64,000 nucleotides of DNA, taken from Trichopria drosophilae. Taxonomy: Eukaryota; Arthropoda; Insecta; Hymenoptera; Diapriidae. The position numbers and the translations under genes are program-made. Shown here piece by piece: positions 11,138 to 23,162 of the stretch. Below the pieces are notes generated by a model, which was not told the DNA's origin, searched no databases, and was given only the letters and a program-made list of their open reading frames with translations. The stretch is taken from the NCBI GenBank assembly GCA_030407085.1, contig CM059582.1:69955501-70019500 (forward strand). The letters are read 5' to 3'. Positions within the stretch are counted from its first letter, which is position 1; every line of letters starts with the position of its first letter.

Positions 11138-12564
11138 TCAAAGACTGTCAAATTTGATTATTAAAATTGTTACTTTTCTTCGATTCTCAGCTGTGAGCCA
11201 ATTTAATTTAGTATAGTACCTAGAAATGTAGTCACCCTTTCGTAAATTAAAAATTAAACGTACACCTGCATTTAAGAGTTTATCTAGTTTGATTTTTAAC
11301 ATCGCGTTAACATTATTATAAACTACACAACAATAGTCCAAGTGAGGCACTAATAATGAAATGACAAGCTGTTTACGCAGATTGAACGGTAACAAACTTC
11401 CATTTACTCTTAGTTGACGTAAAGTTGAATATATATTCGACGATATTTTGGTAACATGAGTATTCCAAGATAATGTATTATCAACGTATAGACCCAAATT
11501 GCGCACATTTTTCGACCACTGCACAGGAGAACCTCGAAGCTTAATTGGTTGCAGATTATCAAGATCAATTGAATTGATATAATAGGGGCTACCAAGTATC
11601 ATTGCTTGCGTTTTGTTTACATTAATTACTATTTTATTATTTACAGCCTGCTGGCTGAACCGTTCAGCGTCATCATTGATGCGATCAATCGCGTTATCTA
11701 TTTCATGCGGTAAGCATCTTAGAAAAACTTGAGTGTCGTCCGCATAAATCATGTATTGCGAGTCTTTAAATACACCAGGAAGTTCATTAATGAACATCGA
11801 AAAGAGGAGAGGACCGCTTGAGATCGATTGGTTAGATAAGATTCAAACCAGGCAATTGCTGTATTTGAAAAATTAGCCTCTTTTAGTTTTGACAATAGGA
11901 GAGAATGGTCAACCACATCAAATGCCTGGCTAAAGTCAAATAAAATGGTAATAACTATCATGCGTTTGTCAATAGCCTGCCTAACAAATTCTCAGACACT
12001 CAGTAATGCTGTTTGAGTAATGAATCCTTTTCTAAAACCTGATTGATAAGAATCAAACCACTTTTTCTCATTTAAGAACTCAAGCACTTGATCAAAAACG
12101 AGTCTTTCTAGAATTTTTGCAGGTATGCAAACAATTGCAACAAGCCGATAATCGCTAGGGCCACTTGGATTCTTTACCTTATTTATGAGAACCATAAGAG
12201 TTTTCTTCCAGGCACTTGGAAATATTGATGTATTAAGAGAAGTATTAAACAAATACAATAAGTATTGAACAATTACCGGAAAAGAAGAGACAAAAAATCG
12301 CAATTGAGTATTATCGGCTCTTACAGCTTCCGATTTCGCCTTAACCAGACAACTCACTAAATTATCAATTGAGATGTTTTTAAAAAAGAATCGGTTATCC
12401 TTAAAATCCATATGACGAATAGGCAGTGGGTTAGCTGATACACCGTAACCATGAGTACTTGCCAACCAGGTGAAAAATACATTCAAATCGTTTTGAGTGC
12501 AATTGAGAGGGGGCGATTTTGGTTTTGAATTGATGATGCCCATACGATGTAACTCGGTCCACAT
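11138..12564 (-). pseudogene. CR1/Jockey-group LINE ORF2, reverse transcriptase part
   Basis: Minus-strand reverse transcriptase in three frames. 12564-11992 has the approach to the palm, with KILERLVFDQVLEFLNEKKW and QSGFRKGFITQTALLSV. 11961-11749 has motif A (LFDFSQAFDVVDHS). 11797-11138 has motif C with the catalytic YADD (residues about 18-21 of that piece) and the thumb/connection segment through SLLVPHLDYCCVVYNN and RRKVTILIIKF. The pieces overlap or abut with frame changes near 11980 and 11790, so the gene is dead. It follows the endonuclease part at 13066-14674 in the same orientation, with a decayed linker between 12565 and 13065. Confidence 0.85.
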
Positions 12565-13065
12565 TTCCTTTGGTGTAAGAATATTAGCTAAACGAGAACA
12601 GTAGTCATTTTCTCGAGCAGTTCTCCATGCAACCTTATTAGCTTTATTAAGGATTAATAGTTGAGACTTAAGATGTTGATCGTGTGATCGACGATAAGCT
12701 TTAAAAACAGTGTCACGTTTACGCTTAAGATCTCACAACTCACTTGAAATCCACGGAGCAGGCCGATGTTTGTGTGAAAAAGTATGAATAGGAGCATATT
12801 TATCAAAGCAGTAAAGTAGTCTGTTACTTACTGTATCACAAAGTCTATCAACATTAGTATTATTGTCAAGCAATCAATTAAATATATTCCAATCGAATAA
12901 TTCAAGTTCATTCAATAACAGATGGATATTAAAATTACGACAGTCTCGACAAGTAATGATGGTATTTTGAGACTTGAAGTCTGAATTCAATTGCAATAAG
13001 ATCATGACCGTAAATAAAAGGGAGATTCTTCTGGTGATATGATACAACATTCTCAATAGAATCAA
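12565..13065 (-). pseudogene. LINE ORF2 linker, decayed
   Basis: Lies between the endonuclease and reverse transcriptase pieces of the same minus-strand LINE. Short fragments in shifting frames (for example a Lys/Arg-rich stretch near 12720-12650) are compatible with the linker but carry several stops. Confidence 0.5.
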
Positions 13066-14674
13066 CTATACAGTGGTCGACCATGTGTCCGCAGTCGATG
13101 AGTGAAACGTCGCGTTAAAAGGAACAATTTGCAGCGCGTTTTCAGCTATAAATTGATTGAGGTAAACAGAATCCGAGTTATTTCTTGTTATATCAATGTT
13201 CAAGTCACCAATAATAATAATTTTGGAGCAATTAGAACTAAAACTATGATATATATTTTCAAATTGATCCTTTATCGATTTATTTGGTGGTCTATATACT
13301 GCAACCAGAAGAGCTGATGGTGTATTCTTACTAATGATTTCCAAAAATATAAATTCCACAAAGTTGAGCGAATTATCAGATGTTGCAATAAGTTTGGTAT
13401 TGATTTGATTATAAATGTAGATAACTAGTCCCATTCCCCTCCCATAAGAGCGATAATGTCGAAAAAAATAGTAATTATCAATTTGAAAATATTTATCATA
13501 CAACTGATCAGTTAACCAGGTTTCCGTAAGAATTATTATGTGATAGAAATTATATTTAAAATAATAGCGTAATTCATGTATTTTATTTTCGGATGAAAGA
13601 GACTGTACATTTAAATGGCAAATTTTCAAATTGTCAACATTATACCTTGGAACACTATTTGAAATTGAATTCACAGATGAAAAAAAAACTAGTCGCTGAT
13701 GGTCCAGAAGATTGAGCAGCTGCAATCTGGCGTCAGTTTTGAAGGCGAGAAAGATCTTCTTCAGACAAAATCTCTCGAACTGGTGCGCCTCTTGTGAAGG
13801 GTGAAAATTTATAATACCTCGATTGACATATAAATATTTATTAGGCATGCCTTTAATTAGAAGTCGAGCTTTCTTTAATAAGTCCAGCATCTCCTCAGAA
13901 AGATGCTCGTTGATATGAAAACGGCTGAACGGTAACTGATTGTTGATAGCAGAAGCCACAATAGTTTTACGGTGTCGCATCGCTTTAATTATATCATTTC
14001 GAAGACCAGGATTTGAGACTCGAATTATAATGGTTCTTTGCTTTTGTACAGTTGAGGTAGAAGAGGTTTGCGTAGACTCATTGCCAACAATATTAGATCG
14101 TGATTGAAGTCGCGATGCTGATCGTATGTCCCTTGCCTCAGCTGTCACATTGAGATATTCAGCAATCTTGAGCATAATCGCGGAAAGATCCTCTCGCTCT
14201 TGTTCCGGAAAAGCAGAAACAACAATATCACAGTTGCGCGTCTCATATCGCAGTCGAGCACGATCGCCCAGTGAACAAGACATTTGAGATTGCAAAGAAT
14301 TTACATTCTTCTCAATTTCACACACTCTTTTTTCGAGATTCAGCACTCTGTCCATTTTCTCATGAAGGGTAGAAAATTGTTTATTTTGCTGCTCAACGAA
14401 CGATTTAAAATAAGCAGGAAGAGTTTCAGCTGAATTCGATTCAATGGAAGAATTACTTGACGAGCGCAATAAATGAGGCGGTGCGAGTAAGGAATCACCC
14501 ACTCGCTTTTTACCCTTTCTTGCTGTTATCGTCATACAACATATGAAAGTACCATTTTCTGTCGTTCCACTACCAGCTGGTGCACAATTTTTATGAAATG
14601 TGGACTTGCATATCACACTCTTTTACCTCGTTTGGACTAATATCCAAATGGCACTCCCTGCATTTTGAATCCAT
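13066..14674 (-). pseudogene. CR1-like LINE ORF1 fused in frame to endonuclease
   Basis: The 516-residue minus-strand frame (from 14616) combines two things normally in separate LINE ORFs. The first part has Cys/His residues of a PHD-like finger (CKSTFHKNC), a coiled coil at about residues 80-115, and an ORF1-type domain at about 120-290. The second part, from about residue 330, is an endonuclease: ICHLNVQSL, LTETWL with the catalytic Glu, VAVYRPPN, and IIGDLNID. The finger's first half (MDSKCRECHLDISPNE) is in another frame starting at an ATG at 14674, so a frameshift lies near 14615. The endonuclease is cut after TFHSSTAD, before the expected C-terminal SDH. Either stop loss fused the ORFs or the family is single-ORF. 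Confidence 0.75.
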
Positions 14675-14910
14675 TTTCAGAAAGAGAAGGATTGAATTAA
14701 TGCAAGAATGAAATTGCAAAGACAGCAAAAAGCCAGAGTAGAAGTGTTAAGAGAAGACGCCACAAAGAGGGGACTCCCGGTGAACCGTACGCGTCGGTTC
14801 CACGCGCAGCCAGCAAGAAATTAAGAACGTAGAAACAGTAAACACAAGAATAGTGATAATAACGTTGATACAATACTGAAGCACTCTGCACTAATACACA
14901 TTAATAGGGT
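14675..14910 (-). repeat. Likely 5' untranslated region of the LINE
   Basis: Immediately upstream (minus-strand sense) of the ORF1 start, GC-richer than the flank, ending near 14910 where the sequence becomes AT-rich. The short minus ORF here is not similar to anything recognised. The exact 5' end is not resolvable without other copies. Confidence 0.4.
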
Positions 14911-16142
14911 GCTCCTACACACTTCTTTGGTACATGCGCAAAGCGATCGACCGAAAATTTGCACAACGTGGTCCGGAAATTATCAAAATTAATTGCTAAC
15001 AATAATATCGTTAACAGTCAATTATCTTATTCAAGGCACAAATTAATCACTTTGTTCAAAACAGTTTCACCTAGAGTACACTTCTGACAGTTTTATTTAT
15101 AAAAAATTCGAGACATCTTATATGAATTTAATAAATTATCAGAGCCAACAAATTAACGTCCGTTACGAATGACAGACAAGACAGATGCCTGTTAAAGTTG
15201 AAGTTGCTTAATTGTACAGAATTCGCAGAACTGAAAAATTGTCCAGGTTTTCGATTACCACTTTATCATTGCTATTAATTAAAAAAATGTCTATACAGTC
15301 ATTCTTGTAAGACATTTTCTAAGCTTTCATTTTGTTTTTATGAAATTTTGTCGTAAAATCAATACCAACAAAGATATTTGCAAAAAAAGTAATGGAAACA
15401 AATTTTGTACTCACTTCTGAGCAAATTATTTTGTAACGAAACACACATTAGAAACGATTTAACGTCTCGCATTTCCTATATATATACCGGGTCGTACGTA
15501 CGATTCGCCTATAGGGCGCGCTACGTTAAAGGTAGAGCGTTCCTGATTGGCCAGTTCCAGCTCGTACGGTTCTTCCCATTGGCCGCGAGAGAGCATGGAA
15601 TGTCTGGCGCTGGAGATGCGAGAATGTACGTACTGACTTCGCTGTTCAGTGTTCAGTAATTCAACTCAGCCAACTCGAAGTAAACATTGATTGTTTCAAA
15701 GCGAATTTTTGGTTAGAAAATAGGTAGTGGTTTGTTAGTGCAATATTTAACTGCAATAACCGATTAATGTTCGAACTGTGTAACGTGTTTCCAGATTATG
15801 AATATTCAAAGTACATACTAAATCGCATATTTTGGAACGTACGTCCTCTCTGTGTAAAGCATGTGTTCTGTGTGACTGAATTGTGAATTTTCTATTGACC
15901 TCAATATTTTGTAAAATTGGAATTTGGATAATAGAATAATAACTCGAATATACTATGTACAATAAACTATCCTTTATTACTATTTAACCCAAATAAATAA
16001 AATATTGAAAAAAGAACTCGGCACGTTTCATTTAGCAAATTAATTTTAAAAATGCTCAAAATGACATAATTCATATTGATTCATTAATTACTTCATAAAT
16101 GCATAAATTCATAAGACATTAATTCATAAATTCATATTGAAC
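14911..16142. other. Non-coding, with a promoter-like GC-rich block at 15475-15660
   Basis: No gene recognised. At 15475-15660 a TATATATA run (about 15478) is followed by two inverted CCAAT boxes (GATTGGCC near 15546 and CCATTGGCC near 15577) and a TTCAGTGTTCAGT repeat near 15646. This looks like a promoter or an LTR fragment, but no downstream gene or partner LTR was found in the window. Confidence 0.25.
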
Positions 16143-16370
16143 TTACAAGAGCATTTCGGCAGTAATAGTATGAATTACGTCATTGATTCTTTCTTGCAAA
16201 TCTTGTGCAGTATTGACAGGAGGTCTCTTGTATAGTACGTATTCGATGTACCCCCATACAAAAAAATCCAGCGGTGTCAGATGAGGAGATCTTGCTGGCC
16301 ATTTCACTGGACCATGGCGGTCTATCCAACCATTCATTGTCATGCCGCAGCCGAACGGTCACTTATACAT
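16143..16370 (-). pseudogene. Tc1/mariner-type transposase, C-terminal fragment
   Basis: Minus-strand frame reads GWIDRHGPVKWPARSPHLTP then LDFFVWGYIEYVLYKRPPVN, the C-terminal catalytic region of an insect Tc1/mariner-superfamily DDE transposase. The third catalytic acidic residue, normally the Asp of SPDL, is His here (SPHL). The preceding residues lie in a second overlapping frame, so a frameshift is present as well. It is the same family as the longer copy at 27853-28892. Confidence 0.75.
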
Positions 16371-16599
16371 TTTTTTGCATATTCGATAAGGCCCATTTAA
16401 TCGATTTCCTGGCTTCGTTACAGTCGGAGTCGAACCAGTTGCTGCGTTTATGGCGAAGACCATTACAAACCTTAATAACCTTATACAAACGAGTGGGAAT
16501 TAAAATTTGTGCGTCGCTTGCATCCAATTTGAGACATTCGCAAAAATGTTTTAAATTAAAATCGAGAGATTCTTTGTTTTGCGATGCCGAGTCGATGTT
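16371..16599 (-). pseudogene. Possible LINE linker fragment interrupted by the PolB element
   Basis: Minus frame ICNIDSASQNKESLDFN through NWFDSDCNEARKSIKWAL resembles the segment between endonuclease and reverse transcriptase in LINEs, where WFD.EC..AR is common. A minus frame at 24010-23906 on the far side of the PolB element (DNALECKKTKLKSTSDGKQQ) could be the part upstream of it, so the PolB element may have inserted into this LINE. Weak. Confidence 0.35.
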
Positions 16600-16605
16600 A
16601 CAAAT

Positions 16606-17180
16606 AGGTGTTCTATGGGAAAACGGCCTGGTAAATGTGTTTGTGCATGTCCGTGTGTCCAATCGGCCTTACGCGTGCTACACACGCGCAAATACACACA
16701 CACATGCAGATTGGAAAGTGGTGGAAAGCGAGAGAACTCGCTGTTGTGAGATAATGGTGGGGTGATCCCACAGAGGTGAAAGGAATCAATTCACGTAGAT
16801 GAGGTGGAGGTGCATGTGAAGAAAATCACGAGGAGAAAGAGGTAAAGACTTGCTGGGGGGTGGAAGATTTTAGAGTAATGGGGTAAGATGCTCGCGGGTT
16901 GGGTGGGGGTAGGTGGAAAGAGGTGGACGATAAGAGAATTTTTGGAAGGGGGAGGAACTTGCTGTGGTTAGATGCTGGTGGGAGGAGCTTGCGGAGGTTG
17001 AAGAGGTCAAGTATTGAGGGTGAGAGGTGGGGGAATTCGCGAATAGTGATAAGAAGATCTCTGGTAGGTGTAATGAGACAGGGTAACAGAAGAGATAAAG
17101 GTGAGGGGAATAAAGGCTCATGGAGGGGGGGGGGGGGGGATTCCCGGGTGGTGATATGAAAGTCACGGGGTGAAAGAGTT
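16606..17180 (+). repeat. Outer left TIR, low-complexity
   Basis: G/purine-rich on the plus strand (long G runs near 17126 and 17203) and inverted relative to 23340-23905. Overlapping ORFs on both strands are Ser/Pro or Gly/Arg-rich shadows of the composition. Confidence 0.7.
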
Positions 17181-18157
17181 AAATGTTAACGAGTAAAGAA
17201 GGGGGGGGGGGGGTAAAACATATAGAATACGTATATGCTTACTTTGATATGTTTAACGAAGTACTCCTTTCTATATAAACAATTATTTATAAACAATTAT
17301 TCTTTGTCTTTCTTACGTCTTATATTAATTGTAAATAATATTATACTCTTTGACATAATCAATCATTTATTTATTTAAACATTAATAAACTTATTCATAT
17401 AATCCTACTTCATTTATCTCTGTAAACAATTAGTTACAAAGTGTCACTCTTTTTTGTTTACATTTCTTTTTCCCACGTATTATCAATTTATTCATTGGTA
17501 TTATTATACTTCTTTTATCTGTTCAACCATTTCTACTTTTTAAATCAATATTGTACCAGCCATTTAGTATTTATCTCGTAGTAGTGTTATCTGTTTAAAA
17601 AATCATTTCTATTTCCCTTTACATCTTACAATACTATGTGTAATATTAATACCCCAACGATTTAATTGAACAATTATTTACAAGCAATTAGGTATTATTT
17701 TACACTTTACGCTGCCTATGCATTCTAATAATTATTATTAATTTTTTTTTCACACTTTGTATACATAATTGTACATGTATTTCTAGTTGTAACTGTTTTA
17801 TTTCTTTTACTTTCCATTATAACATTATTCAAAATGTTTGACTGTTTTACTTCTTTTCACGTTCAAACACGTTTTCCCTTTATAGCTGTACTTATTCACT
17901 ATCTCTTTCCACCTCTGAAGCCCATAGCTACTATTTCTTTCTATGTCTATCGGTTACGTTCTTAATCTGTAAGTTCCGTTACAAGTCGCCTCGACTTTTC
18001 CCAAATGTTAAATGCCAGCATGCAAGTTTCAACGCGTTTCTTTTTTTTCGGTCACCAGCCCTTTCCTGAGTTTCTACGTGTACGATATATCACTTGTTTC
18101 AGAAGCATATGAATATGAGTGTCAACTCATTTCCATGAAAATCATCTAACAAATTTT
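17181..18157. repeat. Extra AT-rich block present only in the left arm
   Basis: The right arm passes directly from the GTGAAAGAG block (near 23345) to the TTTTCCCACTCCGC block (near 23330), whereas the left arm has about 980 bp of AT-rich sequence between them. It is either an insertion in the left arm or a deletion from the right. A G run at 17201-17212 begins it. No coding potential. Confidence 0.6.
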
Positions 18158-18327
18158 CCCACTCCGCAGAAATTGGATAACCCCGCCTACTTAATATAGG
18201 CAAATAGTCCCAGGAGTAGAGATATAAAAGTTTGTCAAATGCATATATTTTAACTGTTTTCCTCGAGTAACCGGGGTTGCCTCATCTCCTCTTGTGATTG
18301 TGCAGAAGTTTAAAAAAAAGAGAGAAA

Positions 18328-19911
18328 ATGGAAGCGAGAAAGAAAATTATCTTGACCCTAGAGAAGGTGGTGAAAAACAAGTATCGCACTCTCGAAGATG
18401 ACGCGTCAACGAATGAATTTTACGAGTTTCTCGCCCAGTGCGATGACGCTGTCGCGGGTATGCGAGGGCAACTACTTACAAAGATAGATGTTGGAAGTAA
18501 ACGGCATGTGGAATCTGCTAACAGTCGCGTAATCACCTTACAGGAGAAGACAAAAAAGAGACTCTTCGCCAGGGAAGAACGAGGATCGCGAGGTGACATT
18601 AGTCACGTTGAAGTCGATTCGGTTTTCAAAAACCGCATAAAGACTGAACTGGTGGTAAATCTAAAATATTTGGATCAGCTAAAGTTTTTCGATGCCGCAA
18701 AGGAGAAAACCCTCAAAACTGTCAGTGCTGCGATCGCGGAGCATAATTGTGTAAAAGCGTGTACAGTGGTTTGTGGTGAGTTTGCCCTCATCGATAAAGA
18801 GGAAGACAAATACTTTCAAAATAAATACGAACAATTGTGCGAGACTACCAATTTAAATGAGTGGTATGAGGAAAGAGTAAAGGCACCAATTCTTTCCTCG
18901 CTCGAAGAATTTGAGATGCGCGACTCTGGATGGGCGCTGACGGGAATTCACAACTTGCAAATTCAAATCTGCAAATATAACCCGATGCGTGCCGGTTCAT
19001 ACATCGATTTGTCGCTTTGGGTTAAGAATAAACGGGCCGTAATAAATGTGAAGTCGTTTAATAACGATTGCTTCGCCTGGGCAATAATTTCAGCACTATT
19101 TTCCGTTAGAAAAAATTCCGATCAATTATATTCATACCCGGATTACAAACTACACCTCAACTTTGACGGAATAAATTTTCCGGTGCCGCTAAAGGACGTA
19201 ACGAAGTTCGAGAATTTGAATAATATATCGGTGAATGTGTTTATCATTGCCGACGAGAAGAAAAAGGTGCTACCTGTGCACTTGACTAAAAGTGAAAGAG
19301 GTCATCACGTTAACCTGCTTCTCGTGACAGAGAGTCAAAAAGAAGCCCTTCGACCTTCTTCGTCTTTTGTGTTAGACGAAGTCGATGAAGATGATAAAGA
19401 CTGCAACTATCATTACTGGCGTAAGAATAATTATCATTACTGCTGGATAAAAAATTTACCACGATAAGTAGGAAAACAGTGTAGTAAACATCATGGACAG
19501 AAACATATCTGCAATCGCTGTCTTCACTATTTTCACAATGAAGAAAAACTCGCCACACATAAACTCGAGTGTGGAAAAATAAATGATTGTGCGGTCCAGC
19601 TTCCTGAACAAACGCGTAAACTAAAATTTAAAAATTTCCATTGTGCAATTCAAGTGCCTTTCATCGTTTATGCCGACACCGAATGCCTCCTCGGAAAAGT
19701 GGAATCTGAGACAGGTCGAAAATCAGCCTACGAAGAGCATAAGATTTACAGTGCAGGCTACTATTTTCATTGTAACCATGACCCTTCAATATCCAGATAC
19801 CACTGTCACCGGGGGTCCGACGCTGCTTCCTGGTTTGCGGCGGAGCTACACCGGATTTCATTAGAAGTTAATGCGATACGATTTCCGTTATTTTCTCATA
19901 TAAAACTCTAA
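18328..19911 (+). pseudogene. PolB element polymerase gene, 5' part, left (plus) copy
   Basis: The ATG at 18328 (AAAATGG context, repeated in the right arm) is preferred over the upstream in-frame ATG at 18298. The N-terminal 240 residues are charged. Then come NDCFAWAIISALF, the N-terminal region typical of insect PolB elements, and a Zn-binding segment CNRCLHYFHNEEKLATHKLEC. After it follow VPFIVYADTECLLGK (exonuclease-type motif with acidic residues) and WFAAELHRISLE. A TAA at 19465-19467 interrupts the frame just before the zinc segment, while the right copy reads through there. After 19870 an AT-rich stretch of about 210 bp, also in the right arm, may be an intron before the next coding block. 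Confidence 0.75.
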
Positions 19912-20079
19912 TACATATTTTATTCAATATTTTTAATCCGTTTAGAAAATTCAAAAATGTTTTAATTTTCATAACACATATTCAAATTCACATCAAATGC
20001 TAAAACACTATAATAGATAAATCGTAAAATCTTAATACTGTCGAAAAATGTCATTAAATTTAAATGATTTCATTTTAAG

Positions 20080-20360
20080 ATCTTGCAAGATGTTAAACCG
20101 ATGCATTTGAGCGAGGCAGATTGGACAGCTTTCGATAAGACAACCACATGCCATATCTGTGGCGATACATTCACTGCCAACGATGCCAAAGTCCGGGACC
20201 ATGATCACCTGACCGGTCAATTTCGGTCACAACAGCTGCAATTTAAAATATAATGGGTTGACATGACGAGCAGAAAGATTTACCAATATGTCCCGAAAGA
20301 GCTGTTCCACCTTTTTCTAAGCAGACTAAATTATTGGCTACGTTAAATGACAAACATAGA
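20080..20360 (+). pseudogene. PolB gene, HNH-like zinc block and displaced distal fragment, left copy
   Basis: 20085-20230 reads ILQDVKPMHLSEADWTAF, then CHICGDTFTANDAKVRDHDH, the Cys/His block (endonuclease VII-like) that precedes the exonuclease in this family. Inversion homology ends at 20250. Immediately after, 20265-20350 reads DLPICPERAVPPFSKQTKLL then ATLNDKHR on the plus strand, which normally lies hundreds of residues downstream, after polymerase motif A. The exonuclease and motif A are therefore deleted from the plus copy. The frame ends near 20360 where the minus copy begins. Confidence 0.65.
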
Positions 20361-20361
20361 A

Positions 20362-21214
20362 ACCACCCATTAGAAACCACCGGTTGGTAATGCTTGACAC
20401 ATTGCCCAACCATACAAATTATTAACATCAAAGTACATTAAATACTTTGACTCTTTTGACGGGTCATAATTAGGCATATACTTATTATTTGCCTTCGCGT
20501 ATGTGTTTGAGCACTATGAAAGACCCCGTCTTATCCCCCGCTCGATAAACATGACCATATCCATATCTTTTAACAATTCCAATTCCATCCGTGTATGTAA
20601 TAAGTCACAACTCCACGTATATCCCGGTAAAGTGAAGAAATTTGCTGGATCCAACCCGTGCGATTTTAATAGTGTTGCTCGAAAATTTTCAAATACATCT
20701 GCGAGCAATAAAATGTCGGTTTTTAAGTACAGATCCGAGTACTCGCCCAACGTCTCACAATTAAACGTTTTCCATACATTCGTTGCATGCACATAATCAT
20801 CAACACTCACTTCACAATCATTCAATTTATTGTAAAAATTACCGCGAGAAGGAAGGTATGGTTCGTCCAAGACGCTCATTTCATGTATATAATTATAAGG
20901 GAAAAATGCCCTTACGAGTTAATAAACGAAATTCATTTTCATTTTGAAAATGTGCTTTTAATATTCGTTTGCCATCATTCGATAAATATGATGCCAACTT
21001 CTCGAGGGAGCAGTTCAGAAATCTAAGGGAATCCAAAAATGTTAATCTAATTTTAGTGTCCTTGACAAATTTGATTATAGAAATATATTTTTCCATATTG
21101 CATGGAATCACTTTAACGTATCCTTTGAACGCGTTAGCAACGTCCCGTATCAGAAAATGAGCGTCGTAGCCGCTTAAATTATGGAATATTATTGGTATGT
21201 TAAAACTACATTTC
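20362..21214 (-). pseudogene. PolB gene, exonuclease and motif A region, minus copy
   Basis: Single-copy loop of the element, minus strand. Near 21165-21140 it reads HNLSGYDAHFLIRD (exonuclease motif). 21111-20893 continues CNMEKYISIIKFVKDTKIRL then FLDSLRFLNCSLEKLASYL. 20879-20514 reads YVHATNVWKTFNCETLGEYS then DLYLKTDILLLADVFENFR, and LDPANFFTLPGYTW, the conserved linker into the palm. Near 20431-20387 the frame gives [20 protein letters not shown], polymerase motif A of protein-primed family B enzymes. Frame changes lie near 20885 and 20514. The gene stops near 20362, so motif C (the second catalytic Asp pair) is missing. Confidence 0.75.
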
Positions 21215-23162
21215 TATTTTAAATTGCAGCTGTTGTGACCGAAATTGACCGGTCAGGTGATCATGGTCCCGGACTTTGGCATCGTTGGCGGTGAATGTAT
21301 CGCCACAGATATGGCATGTGGTTGTCTTATGGAAAGCTGTCCAATCAGCCTCGCTCAAATGCATCGGTTTAACATCTTGCAAGATCTTAAAATGAAATCA
21401 TTTAAATTTAATGACATTTTTCGACAGTATTAAGATTTTACGATTTATCTATTATAGTGTTTTAGCATTTGATGTGAATTTGAATATGTGTTTATTATTA
21501 TTATATATATTATTATATATATTATTAAAACATTTTTTAATTTTCTAAACGGATTAAAAATATTGAATAAAATATGTATTAGAGTTTTATATGAGAAAAT
21601 AACGGAAATCGTACGGCATTAACTTCTAATGAAATCCGGTGTAGCTCCGCCGCAAACCAGGAAGCAGCGTCGGACCCCCGGTGATAGTGGTATCTGGACA
21701 TTGAAGGGTCATGGTTACAATGAAAATAGTAGCCTGCACTGTAAATCTTATGCTCTTCGTAGGCTGGTTTTGGACCTGTCTCAGATTCCACTTTTCCGAG
21801 GAGGCATTCGGTGTCGGCATAAACGATGAAAGGCACTTGAATTGCACAATGGAAATTTTTAAATTTTAGTTTACCCGTTTGTTCAGGAAGCTTGACCGCA
21901 CAATTATTTATTTTTCCACTCTCGAGTTTATGTGTGGCGAGTTTTTCTTCATTGTGAAAATAGTGAAGACAGCGATTGCAGATATGTTTCTGTCCATGAT
22001 GTTTACTACACTGTTTTCCTACTAATCGTGGTAAATTTTTTATCCAGCAGTAATGATAATTATTCTTACGCCAGTAATGATAGTTGCAGTCTTTATCATC
22101 TTCATCGCCTTCGTCTAACACAAAAGACGAAGAAGGTCGAAGGGCTTCTTTTTGACTCTCTGTCACGAGAAGCAGGTTAACGTGATGACCTCTTTCACTT
22201 TTAGTCAAGTGCACAGGTAGCACTTTTTTCTTCTCGTCGGCAATGATAAACACATTCACCGAGATATTATTCAAATTCTCGAACTTCGTTACGTCCTTTA
22301 GCGCCACCGGAAAATTAATTCCGTCAAAGTTGAGGTGTAGTTAGTAATCCGGGTATGAATACAATTGATCGGAATTTTTTCTAACGGAAAATAATGCGGA
22401 AATTATTGCCCAGGCGAAGCAATCGTTATTAAACGACTTCACATTTATTACGGCCTGTTTATTCTTAACCCAAAGCGACAAATCGATGTATGAACCGGCA
22501 CGCATCGGGTTATATTTGCAGATTTGAATTTGCAAGTTGTGAATTCCTGTCAGCGCCCATCCAGAGACGCGCATCTCAAATTCTTCGAGCGAGGAAAGAA
22601 TTGGTGCCTTTACTCTTTCCTCATACCACTCATTTAAATTGGTAGTCTCGCACAATTGTTCGGATTTATTTTGAAAGTATTTGTCTTCCTCTTTATCGAT
22701 GAGTGCAAACTTACCACAAAACACTTTACACGCTTTTACACAATTATGCTCCGCGATCGCAGCACTGACAGTTTTAAGGGTTTTCTCCTTTGCGGCATCG
22801 AAAAACTTTAGCGGATCCAAATATTTTAGATTTACCACCAGTTCAGTCTTTATGCGGTTTTTGAAAACCAAATCGACTTCAACGTGACTAATGTCACCTC
22901 GCGACCCTCGTTCTTCCCCGGCGAAGAGTCTCTTTTTTGCCTTCTCCTGTAAGGTTTTTACGCGACTGATAGCAGATTCCACATGCCGTTTACTTCCAAC
23001 ATCTGTCTTTGTAAATAGTTGCCCTCGCATACCCGCGACAGCGTCATCGCACTGGGCGAGAAACTCATAAAATTCATTCGTTGACGCGGCATCTTCGAGA
23101 GTGCGATATTTGTTTTTCACCGCCTACTCTAGGGTCAAGATAATTTTCTTTGTCGCTTCCAT
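21215..23162 (-). pseudogene. PolB gene, 5' part, right (minus) copy
   Basis: Inverted duplicate of 18328-20250. The ATG is at 23162. Breaks differ from the left copy: a TAG in the first 15 codons, a stop after SYPDY near 22341, and then open reading from 22307 to 21579 through the zinc segment CNRCLHYFHNEEKLATHKLE and YADTECLLGK, where the left copy has its TAA. The HNH-like block follows at 21400-21235. The frame leads directly into the exonuclease loop, so this is the copy that originally continued through the polymerase. Confidence 0.75.

Noticed and set aside
15405..15659. 84-codon plus frame over the promoter-like block
   Set aside because: Covers TATA and CCAAT-like motifs, with no similarity; more likely regulatory or repeat sequence than protein.
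16870..17166. Pro/Ser-rich minus frame, mirrored at 23392-23643
   Set aside because: Low-complexity sequence within the inverted arms, not a protein shared by selection.
22681..22887. Plus frames opposite the right polymerase arm
   Set aside because: Antisense shadows of the minus-strand polymerase gene.
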